A stretch of DNA of 64,000 nt from DASRJW01 sp964567755. Lineage in GTDB: Bacteria > Krumholzibacteriota > Krumholzibacteriia > G020349025. A program made the translations under genes and the position numbers. Location of the stretch: the NCBI GenBank assembly GCA_964567755.1, contig CAZMNW010000041.1:35887-99886 (forward strand), given 5' to 3'. Of this stretch, positions 28,803-37,712 are shown one piece after another (the stretch's first letter is position 1; each line of letters begins with the position of its first letter). Below the pieces are notes generated by a model. That model was not told the origin of the DNA. It saw only the letters and a list, made by a program, of their open reading frames with translations, and did no database searches.

Positions 28803-29624
28803 TTAGACCTCGCGCCGCGAGGCCAGGCTCGAGATCCCGAAACCGGACACACCACCGACGCTCAGCTCACGGCGCTGGCGCTCTTCGAGGGCGCGCAGGA
28901 TCTCTCCCGAGCCGAGGCCGATGGACCGACCGCCGGAAAGTTCGAACATGCGGTGATACTCTTCCTCCACGATCATCCAGCTTTCGTCGGCGATCGGCGA
29001 CATCGAATCCCGTGGCATGGCGACGGCATTGGAACGCACGAGCGGGACGAAGCGTCCGTCGCGGCCGCGCAACCCGATCTCGGCGACGAATTCCGCTCCG
29101 GGACACGCGATCTCGACGTACCAGTTTCCGGCCAGATCCTGGAGCTCGATGTCGAAGTTGCTGTGGTGGTTGTTGCCGTTCCAGTCGATGGCGCTCACAT
29201 CGTAGAAGCGCAACACCAACTGCCCTTGCTCCTGGAGTGCATGACGCGCCCGCGCGAGCGCGGGCGTCGTCAGTTCCCACCACGCATAGCTCCAGTGCGG
29301 GTCGCGCACCAAGAGCACCAAACGATCCGCGCCGTACTGTTGCGGTAGCGGCGGACCGGTGTCCGGCTCCGGGGCCTCCGGGGCGGGTGTGGGTGCGCGC
29401 GGCAGGCCGCTCGACGTTTCTGCACGATCGCGGCTCGTGGGTAGACCGGAGGGCATTGGAACCTCGGGCACAGCGTCTGGCTTCGCCTGGGTCGAGAATG
29501 CAGGCGCCGGCTCCAAGGCTGGCGCCCGCGGCGAGCGCCATTCCCGTGGCGGCTTGGTCTCCTCGAGACTTGGCCGGCGCAAAGCACCGTCTGCGGAATC
29601 CGGAGGCTCGGGTCGATCGGACAT
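28803..29624 (-). CDS. DUF4912 domain protein
   Basis: The 273-residue protein has a disordered, Pro/Glu-rich first half and a DUF4912 domain in the second half, beginning LPQQYGADRLVLLVRDPHW. It also contains the YVEIACPGAEFVAEIGLRG stretch, which resembles a carbohydrate-binding Ig-like fold; DUF4912 is frequently found next to GH57 branching enzymes. It may help bind or position glucan chains. The start at 29624 has GGGGAG 5 nt upstream. Confidence 0.82.
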   Translation of the reverse strand: MSDRPEPPDSADGALRRPSLEETKPPREWRSPRAPALEPAPAFSTQAKPDAVPEVPMPSGLPTSRDRAETSSGLPRAPTPAPEAPEPDTGPPLPQQYGADRLVLLVRDPHWSYAWWELTTPALARARHALQEQGQLVLRFYDVSAIDWNGNNHHSNFDIELQDLAGNWYVEIACPGAEFVAEIGLRGRDGRFVPLVRSNAVAMPRDSMSPIADESWMIVEEEYHRMFELSGGRSIGLGSGEILRALEERQRRELSVGGVSGFGISSLASRREV

Positions 29625-29691
29625 TTCAGCTCCCCATGGTGTCCAAGTACTAAGCCCTCTCAGCCTGTGGAGCAAGCCCCCCGCAGGCCAC

Positions 29692-30087
29692 TCAGTCTGG
29701 ACTCTCGGGACTGCGCCCGATGTCGACGATGCTGCACGCGAGCACCAGATTGAGGCCCAGTTCCCGGCCGCGGGCGATCACGGCCTCGCTCTCGGAGCCT
29801 GGGTTGAGAAAGACTTCCGGCACCTTCTTCGCCGCCAGCTCGGGGAGGATGGAGAGCACCGTGCGCGGCTGAAGATAGATGGTGGCGCGGTCGATCGGCG
29901 CTGGAACGTCGAGGACGCTGCGGAAGGCCGGCAACGCCTCGATCGAGCTCGCCGTCGGATGAATCGGGTACACGACCCAGCCCGCCGCGCGGTAGGCGCG
30001 CACGGCGCGGTTGCCGTATTTCGCCCGCTGCGTCGAGGCGCCGACGACGGCGACCGCTGGCGAATTGCTGTTAATACGATGAATCAT
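29692..30087 (-). CDS. CoA-binding domain protein (YccU-like)
   Basis: This 131-residue protein is a stand-alone CoA_binding_2 (Rossmann) domain: VAVVGASTQRAKYGNRAVRAY near the N-terminus, YPIHPTASSIEALPA and the C-terminal VFLNPGSESEAVIARGRELGLNLVLACS. The family resembles the first domain of succinyl-CoA synthetase alpha; function of the single-domain proteins is unsettled. No Shine-Dalgarno precedes the ATG. A perfect palindrome with a -10-like TATTAT lies 20-35 nt upstream. Confidence 0.88.
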   Translation of the reverse strand: MIHRINSNSPAVAVVGASTQRAKYGNRAVRAYRAAGWVVYPIHPTASSIEALPAFRSVLDVPAPIDRATIYLQPRTVLSILPELAAKKVPEVFLNPGSESEAVIARGRELGLNLVLACSIVDIGRSPESPD

Positions 30088-30106
30088 CGACGAATCATCA
30101 ATTTTT

Positions 30107-30122
30107 CAGCATAATAATGCTG
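30107..30122. promoter_or_regulatory. Perfect palindrome upstream of the CoA-binding gene
   Basis: CAGCATAATAATGCTG has perfect 6-bp arms (CAGCAT/ATGCTG). It lies 20 nt upstream of the CoA-binding gene start and contains a TATTAT that could serve as its -10 on the minus strand. An operator overlapping the promoter is a reasonable reading; no regulator can be named. Confidence 0.4.
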
Positions 30123-30223
30123 TTTCATCATTTCTTCCAGGATTTCCGATTCTCCATGGTTGTCATGGATAACTCACAAAGTCACAACTCTTTGTCGTTT
30201 CGCCAGCGTCTTCGTCACCCTTG

Positions 30224-30480
30224 GCCCGCCGCGTGCATGGAATCGTTGTGAGATCGCGAGGATGCGGTCCCGGGCTGCTGGGTAGCACGCGAGCTGCCGA
30301 GGTGCCCTCCCGCTTCACGACCAGGTTGCTCCCCTCGGCCCCGTCGTGGGCACACGGTTTCGATCCCCCTCGAAGCCGGGCGCGAAGAGCGGGCGATGAT
30401 TCGCGAAGCGAGCCTGAGTCCCCACACAGGCTGTGACGGGGAGACGCGAATGGACAAGCGTCTCCCCGGTTTTTTTTTTA
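30224..30480 (+). ncRNA. Candidate structured small RNA of unknown family
   Basis: There is no credible gene in 30088-30477, yet a perfect plus-strand terminator ends the stretch, and no plus-strand gene lies upstream to use it. Before the terminator is an array of hairpins: GCCCGCCGCG (from 30224) pairing with CGC...GCGGGC (about 30381-30394), CCGAGG/CCTCGG (30297-30302 with 30333-30338), GGTTTCGA/TCGAAGCC (30356-30363 with 30370-30377), CGCGAA/TTCGCG (30381-30386 with 30400-30405, an alternative to the first) and AGCCTG/CAGGCT (30411-30416 with 30427-30432). It lacks hallmarks of tmRNA, RNase P RNA and SRP RNA. The 5' end is not defined. It could be a new sRNA family. Confidence 0.45.
30437..30479 (+). 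terminator. Perfect intrinsic terminator
   Basis: An 11-bp perfect stem (CGGGGAGACGC with GCGTCTCCCCG) and 10-nt loop are followed by a run of nine or more T on the plus strand. The T-run reaches into the stop codon of the convergent sigma-54 activator gene. On the minus strand there is no T-tract after the hairpin, so orientation is clearly plus. Confidence 0.85.
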
Positions 30481-32427
30481 TGGCAATCGCCATCGTCCCT
30501 TGCGCAGCGCCTCCGCGGCGCGGTCGATCTCGCGCTGATACGCATCCGGAATACGCCCGTAGGCCTGGCGCAGCCGAGCACGCAGCATCGGCGGCCGCGC
30601 CCGGTTCAGGTTGCGCAATGGCCGCACATACGACAGCACCTTCCGGCGGAGGCGCGGCACCGCCGGGGCTCGAACCGCTAACGCCTGCACGGCGGCATCC
30701 AGATCGTACGAGTGCGCCGCCAGTGCGCGAAAGAACTCGCCGCACAGGTAGTAGTCGAGGGCGCCGCGGTCGAATACGGGGACAGCGTCCCGAGACGCTC
30801 CGCCGCGACGCAGGTCGGCAAGCGACCGGGCGGCCGCCGACAGATTGAAGCGATGTGCGCGCAGCCGCTCGAGCACCCAAGCCCCGACCTCGTCGCCGGC
30901 GCTCGCGAGCCCCCCCCGAAGCGCCGGAGCCGCAGACGGCAAGGACGACCGCGTTGGATCGAGCACGTCGGGTGGCGTCTGCATCTCGGCCGGAGCCAGC
31001 GTGAGCGGCGCACGCGACGGCGGACGCGTCATGCTCGAGGCGCGCAACAGCACGCGCTCGATCTCGTCCTCGTCCACGGATCCGCGCGCATCGCGGCGGA
31101 CCAGCAGTTGCCGCACCACGTTCTGCATCTGGCGCACGTTGCCGGGAAACGCCTCGGCACGCAATCGCCGTCGTGCCGCCGCGCTCAGCCGCCGGCCGGG
31201 TCGCTCCAGTTCGGCGGCGTGCCGGGTCATGAAGTGCGCGAAGAGCACCAGGCGATCATCGCCACGTTCGCGCAGCGCCGGCACGCGCAATGGGCAGACG
31301 TGGATCCGATAGTACAGGTCCTCGCGGAAACGTCCCTGCCGCACCATCTCGACCAGATCACGGTTCGTGGCGGCCACGACGCGCACATCGATGGGGACGG
31401 GCCGGTCCGCCCCGAGCCGGCGCACCTGCCCCTCCTGCAACACGCGCAGCAGCCGCGTTTGGCTGCGCATGTCCATGTCACCGATTTCATCGAGAAGGAG
31501 CGTGCCCCCGTCGGCGCGCTCGAATGCACCGCGAAAATCGCGCGACGCACCGGTGAACGCGCCTTTGACATGGCCAAAGAGTTCGCTTTCGATCAGTTCC
31601 TGCGGGATGGACGAACAATCCACGGCTTCGAAAGGACCCGTGGCGCGACGGCTCAATCGGTGCAGGAGGTGGGCCGCGAGCTCCTTGCCGGTGCCGGTCT
31701 CGCCCTCGACCAACACCGTGTAGCTCGTCTCTGCCAGCGACACGATTTCTTCCAGCAGCACCAACATGACAGGGCTGTCGCCGACCAGCGACATAATCTC
31801 CGGATAGCGGCGTCGCAGACGCTGCAAACGCGCTATCACCGACCGACCCGCAACGGGCACGACCGCGCGCGTGGCGGCGGCGACGGCCAAGACGCGCTCC
31901 GCCGCCGGCCGAGCGGCGACGGCGGCCGCGCAGCCGAGCAGGCGCAGACGCAATAGATCGCCCAAGTCGACGAGCGATGCGAGCGTGTCGCTCGTGGCCA
32001 GCTCTTGCGTCACGAGCGACGGTCCGGCGAACAGGATGCCGCGTAATCGTCCTTCCGCGTGCAGCGGCAGGACCCAGGCTTCGCCCAGCTGCGTCTCGAG
32101 TGGGCGCATGGCACGCAGCAGGCCGCGCCCGCCCGCACGCCGGCGCGCTCCATCCAGGGTCACGGGGCCGATCTCGAGCAGGAAAGTTTGCACCGCCGCC
32201 GCGAGGCGATAGCGTGGCCGCACACGGCCGGCACCGAGGCCGAAATGGCTGAGGAGCTGCATGGCGCCCCCATCGTCGCCGCGCCAAAGGACAGCGCCCG
32301 CCGCAATGCCCTGAATCCCGGCGATGCAAAGCAGCCCGTCGCGCGCCACTTCGCGCCACGTTGCGAGTGGCAGGAGCTGGCGCGCGAGCTCGAGCTGGTG
32401 CTCCTTGTGGAGATCCGCCTCGTTCAT
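30478..32427 (-). CDS. Sigma-54-interacting transcriptional activator (GAF-AAA+-HTH)
   Basis: The 649-residue protein has an N-terminal GAF-like sensor part (about 1-200), an AAA+ domain with Walker A GETGTGKE, the canonical GAFTGA loop and LLLDEIGDM Walker B, and a long C-terminal part. The latter includes a Fis-like stretch (VGAWVLERLRAHRFNLSAAARSL) and about 100 further residues rich in Arg and Leu, longer than usual. There is no receiver domain, so activity should be set by the GAF ligand. The ATG lacks a Shine-Dalgarno and has TAAGAT 7 nt before it, suggesting a leaderless message. No target promoter is assigned. Confidence 0.92.
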   Translation of the reverse strand: MNEADLHKEHQLELARQLLPLATWREVARDGLLCIAGIQGIAAGAVLWRGDDGGAMQLLSHFGLGAGRVRPRYRLAAAVQTFLLEIGPVTLDGARRRAGGRGLLRAMRPLETQLGEAWVLPLHAEGRLRGILFAGPSLVTQELATSDTLASLVDLGDLLRLRLLGCAAAVAARPAAERVLAVAAATRAVVPVAGRSVIARLQRLRRRYPEIMSLVGDSPVMLVLLEEIVSLAETSYTVLVEGETGTGKELAAHLLHRLSRRATGPFEAVDCSSIPQELIESELFGHVKGAFTGASRDFRGAFERADGGTLLLDEIGDMDMRSQTRLLRVLQEGQVRRLGADRPVPIDVRVVAATNRDLVEMVRQGRFREDLYYRIHVCPLRVPALRERGDDRLVLFAHFMTRHAAELERPGRRLSAAARRRLRAEAFPGNVRQMQNVVRQLLVRRDARGSVDEDEIERVLLRASSMTRPPSRAPLTLAPAEMQTPPDVLDPTRSSLPSAAPALRGGLASAGDEVGAWVLERLRAHRFNLSAAARSLADLRRGGASRDAVPVFDRGALDYYLCGEFFRALAAHSYDLDAAVQALAVRAPAVPRLRRKVLSYVRPLRNLNRARPPMLRARLRQAYGRIPDAYQREIDRAAEALRKGRWRLP

Positions 32428-32478
32428 ATTCTGAATCTTAACGGAAATGTCGTTTGGACCCGAGTGGGGGGCATGCGC

Positions 32479-33072
32479 TTAGGATTGGGTGGCACTCGGG
32501 GCCGGAAGCGGCGAACGCGTCCACACCCGCACCAGCAGTGCGCGGAGGAAACGCGTGCGCCCGCTGGTAGTGAACCCGTGGGTGCGCAGCGCGCGCAGTG
32601 AGGGCAAGTTGCCGTCCAAGACATGCGTGAGCAGATGTCCGTAACCGAGGCTCGCGGCACGGGCACAGCGAGCGCCCACGAGCGCGCGACCGATGCCGCG
32701 GCCGCGCGCCGAGGGCCGGACAAAGGCCTCGTAAAGATACGCAGTGCCTGCAGGCAGGCAGATCTCACGCCCGAGTGGCGGCAGGAACACGCGCACGTAG
32801 CCGATCCAAGCCCAACCGATCGGCTCGCCATCCTGCCACGCCACGACCAGGTCGTGGTCGTGCAGCAATGCGGCTCTGAACTGCGGCCAGTCGGCCTCAC
32901 GGCCCGCGTGCTGGCAGATCCAATCGCGACGCGCGTGACGATCGAGGAAGCGGATCTCGACGTTCGCAGGCGCCGGGTCCGGCTCGCGAGCCGACGTCGA
33001 CCCGAGATCGCGCTCGAGGATCCAGAGGCGGTACAGCCGGAAGTGATTGCGCAGGAAGTCCCCCGGCCCCAT
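32479..33072 (-). CDS. GNAT-family N-acetyltransferase
   Basis: The 197-residue protein carries the acetyl-CoA-binding motif A of GNAT enzymes: LYEAFVRPSARGRGIGRALV, with the RGRGIG pyrophosphate loop, and a downstream LDGNLPSLRALRTHGF segment typical of motif B. The substrate cannot be predicted. The start at 33072 has GGAGG eight nt upstream, better than the in-frame ATGs further up (33087, 33123). It is divergent from the M28 membrane peptidase gene. Confidence 0.85.
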   Translation of the reverse strand: MGPGDFLRNHFRLYRLWILERDLGSTSAREPDPAPANVEIRFLDRHARRDWICQHAGREADWPQFRAALLHDHDLVVAWQDGEPIGWAWIGYVRVFLPPLGREICLPAGTAYLYEAFVRPSARGRGIGRALVGARCARAASLGYGHLLTHVLDGNLPSLRALRTHGFTTSGRTRFLRALLVRVWTRSPLPAPSATQS

Positions 33073-33172
33073 CGCTCTGACCTCCATACAGCGCCATCGA
33101 CGGCTCCAGGCAGCAAGAGCCATGCCCTGTGTATTGTGGAGTGCTCCAGGCGCGAGATGCTACAAGAAAAGT

Positions 33173-34407
33173 ATGCAGACGCTCGAAGCACCGGCGATCG
33201 CCTGGGAACATTCGGCAGCGGAGCCATCGCCACTGCTGGTGCGGCTCGGATTTCCGCGCGAGAACGACACGCCGGGCCTCCTCGAGGCGCGCGCCGTCAT
33301 CGACTCGGCACTGCGTCATGAGGGACTCGTTCCCGAGCTGCATTCCTTCACCTGCCATGCGGGACGCGCGGAAACAGCGGCGCTCGCCCTCGCCTGCAGC
33401 GCCTGCCTCGTCCTCTGCGCCTGCCGCCATCCACGCCGCCGCTGGCTGCTCGTGTTGCTTTGTGCTTGGGGTCTCGCCCTCGCCGCCGTCGGGGGCGGAT
33501 TGGATTTTCTCCTCCCCGGCAAGTCCGCGTCGAACATTGTGCTGCAAGTGGAACCCCAAGCGGCAGTGCAACGAGAGATCTTGCTCACCGCGCACTACGA
33601 CACCAAGTCGGAACCTCTCGATCATGTCGCCCGAAGCGCGCTCTTTGGCGTCGTCGTCTTGACGTGCATGGCAACGATTGTCGCGATCGCCAAGCGGCGA
33701 CGCGCCCGCCGCCTTGGCATCGCGACCGCCGTGCTTTTGGCAGCCGCCGCGACGCAGCTCGCACTCGGGCGGGTTCTGCCGCAACGCAGTCACGGCATCG
33801 TCGATGACGGCGCCGCCTGCGCGTTGCTCGTCGACGTGGCGCGCATCGTGTCCGCCCGTCCCCTCGTGCACACCCGGCTTGTGTGCGCGTGGTTTGCGGG
33901 CGAGGAATGGGGAGCCCAGGGCAGCGCTGCGGCGGCGCGAGGTCTGGCGGCAGCGGACGCGTTCGTCAACCTCGAGGCCATCGGCGCCGGAAGCGAGCCC
34001 GTGATCGCCACGTTCGAGATGTCGGGGGCGACACCACGGCGCGCCGATCGGTCGGTGGTCGAACGCTTGCAGCGTGCAGCATCGCGGCCGCTGCGATCGC
34101 TCCGGGCTCCGCTTTGGACCGACGCCGGTCCACTTCTGGGCGCGGGCATCCCAGGGGTCACGCTGTTGACCGTCGAACCAGGGGCGTGGACAGTCCGCTC
34201 GTTGCACGGGAGCGGCGACCGCTTGCATCGCTTCGATGCAGCCGGGGCCGCAACAGCCCGCGCGCTGCTCGTCGACTTCCTGACCACGTACGACACGGTA
34301 GCACCCGGCGCGCCGCGCCGGCGTCCGCGGTTGCGCCGGCACTTGCGAGACGGTATCCTGCCCAGCGCTCGCTGCCGCTTTGCACCACCGGTTCCGCGGA
34401 GGATCTT

Positions 34408-34426
<19 letters not shown>
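33173..34426 (+). CDS. M28-family peptidase with membrane segments
   Basis: This 417-residue protein looks like an M28 zinc peptidase with hydrophobic inserts (ALALACSACLVLCAC; LLVLLCAWGLALAAVGGGL; a third near 170-200). The zinc-site order is recognisable: ILLTAHYDTKS, VDDGAACALLV (for the usual DNASG), CAWFAGEEWGAQG and FVNLEAIGAGS. The DD replacing DN at the bridging Asp motif is slightly unusual. ATG 33173 is preferred because earlier codons lie in the divergent promoter region. Its last 19 nt overlap the start of citrate synthase, so the pair may be coupled. Confidence 0.78.
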
Positions 34427-35680
<1,254 letters not shown>

Positions 35681-35697
<17 letters not shown>

Positions 35698-37663
35698 GGC
35701 GCTGCTGCAGCAGCGCGTTGGTCGGATTCAGGCGCAAGCCCCTCTCCCAGGCGGCGCGCGCTTCGAGCCTTCGGCCGAGACGCTGCAACGCATCGCCGCG
35801 CACCACCTCCAAGGCATCCGTCGCGGGCATGACCTCGAGCACCGACTCCAGCTCGCGCAGCGCGCGTTCCGCCTTTCCCGCCGCGACGCACGCCCGCGCC
35901 AGATCCACTCGCAACGCCTCCCAGCCCGGATCGAGCGCCAGTGCGCGCTCGAGACGCGCCATCGCCGGTTGCGCCGCCGTCTGCGCCAACAAGAAGAGTC
36001 CGAAGTAACCATGTGCCGGCGCGAAGAATGGATCGGTGTCGATGGCGAGTGCGTAGTAGTGCGTCGCGCTCGCCGAATCCCCTCCTGCCCAGGCGATGTT
36101 GGCTAGATTCACCATCGGCTCGACATAATCGGGATGCGTCTGCACCAGCGTCTCGTAGCGATCGACCGCGGCCTGCAGCCGGCCCTGGGTTTGATCGCAT
36201 TGCGCCGCATGCGCCGTCGCCAGCGCGTGGTCCGGTTGCAGGCGCAAGACGGCCTCGAACTGCTGCATGGCACGCGCACAGTCACCCTGCTGCTGGTAGG
36301 CGGTGCCGACACGATAGAGCGCCTCGGCCGCATCGACGTCCTCGACGCCGAACCAGTCGGTGGACGACATCGCCCCAATCACCGCCGCGAGCGCCACCCC
36401 GCTGGTGAGCAGAGGCCACGCCCGCCGACGAGCGGCATCGACACACCAGACGACGCCCATCGCGGCGAAGACCGCGAGAACCGGCAGCAGTGGCGCGCGG
36501 TAGCGCGCGGTGACAAAGAACGCGACGATGGCGAGCGCGTACGACGCGAGATAGAGCAGCGCCGCTGTCTCCCCCGCGCCGCCGCGACGCGCGCGCCAGA
36601 TGCCCAGGCCCGCGCACGCGAGCAGCAACGCGAAGTTCCAGCCTGGCAGGCGCAGCAGCCGCGAGTAATGGCTGGCGAAATAATAAAAATCGAAATCGCG
36701 CATGCGTTCGTGTGACTGCAGCAACTGCACGAGCTTCTCGCCCGTCTGCGCCAGGGCGCGCCGCGGTTCATCGCGCCAGAAGCGCAGTCCTTGCGCATAG
36801 AACCAGCGATCGCGCGCTGCCGGGACTACGATGCCGGCGTGGCGCAACGGCAGATCGTTCATCCGCCGCCACGCGGGGCCGGGCCGCAGCGCTACCGTGT
36901 GCTGCATGTTCGCATTGTTGCCGATGTAGAAATTGATGCCGCCGTTGGCGCTGATCCACACCCAAGCATCGCTCGCACGCAGATTGTACGCCGTGATCGG
37001 CAGGATCGGCAGCAGCGCCGCGACGGCGACGATGGCGGCGTCGGCGCGGCGTCGCCGCCAACACAGCCAAGAAACGAGGACGACCAGACTCAAAAGCACC
37101 GTCGGCACCGCGAGCGCTCCGAGCCCACAGGCCACGCCGGACGCCACCAGGTCGCGACGCCGGCCGTGCTGCAGGAAGCGCAGCAACCAGGACAGGAAGA
37201 GGAGATCCAGGAATATCGCGAGCGGTGTCGCCAAAAAATCGCCCTCGACGAACAAGAGCGCGCGGCTCGTGGCGACCAGCAACCCCGCCAGCCAGCCCAC
37301 GGCGCGGCCGCCGAGGTGTTGACCAATGCCGGCAACGAGCGCTGCCGTCGCCGCCCCCAAGAAAATCTGCAGCAGGTGCGCCGGCCATGGCCCGGGACCG
37401 GCGACACGGCCGAGACCGGCGAGGACGAGCGGATAGAGCGGCGGCATCATGAACGGCGCGCGCCCGGTGCCTTCGCCCCGGGCGAGCGCGGCGCCGAGAT
37501 CGCGATAGTATTGGGCATCGATGACGGGCGAGTCGAAGAATGGATTGTCACGGATGTCGAGCAGGTAAACGACGCGAATGGCGAGGGCGACGCCGAAGAC
37601 GACGAGCGCGATGCCGTTTCCCGTGCCGAACCAGTGTCTGTGCCCCACCTGCAGCTGCACCAC
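35681..37663 (-). CDS. GT-C type glycosyltransferase-like membrane protein with TPR domain
   Basis: The 660-residue protein has about ten hydrophobic helices in its first 430 residues and TPR repeats afterwards. The first external loop contains DSPVIDAQYYRDLG, a DxD-type acidic site like that of ArnT/PMT (GT39/GT83) enzymes, which use polyprenyl-phosphate sugars to modify proteins or lipid A. The C-terminal TPRs (ALYRVGTAYQQQGDCARAM; ATHYYALAIDTDPFF) probably face the periplasm and bind partners. The start is a GTG (37663) with only a weak ribosome site. It converges with gltA (17-nt overlap of ends) and is divergent from the greA-like gene (49-bp gap). Confidence 0.78.
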
Positions 37664-37712
37664 CTTGCGTCCGGATTGCTCGCCGCGCGCACGCAGTCTA
37701 CACTGGAGACCG

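Noticed and set aside
30221..30436. Small plus-strand frame MARRVHGIV... as a gene
   Set aside because: It runs through the hairpin array, lacks a ribosome site and shows no family; an RNA explains the terminator better.
30224..30480. tmRNA, RNase P RNA, SRP RNA or a selenocysteine tRNA in the 30-kb gap
   Set aside because: The diagnostic segments (tmRNA tRNA-like ends, RNase P P4 core, SRP GGAAGGAAGC loop, SelC arms) are absent; a T-arm-like GGTTTCGATC has no matching acceptor.
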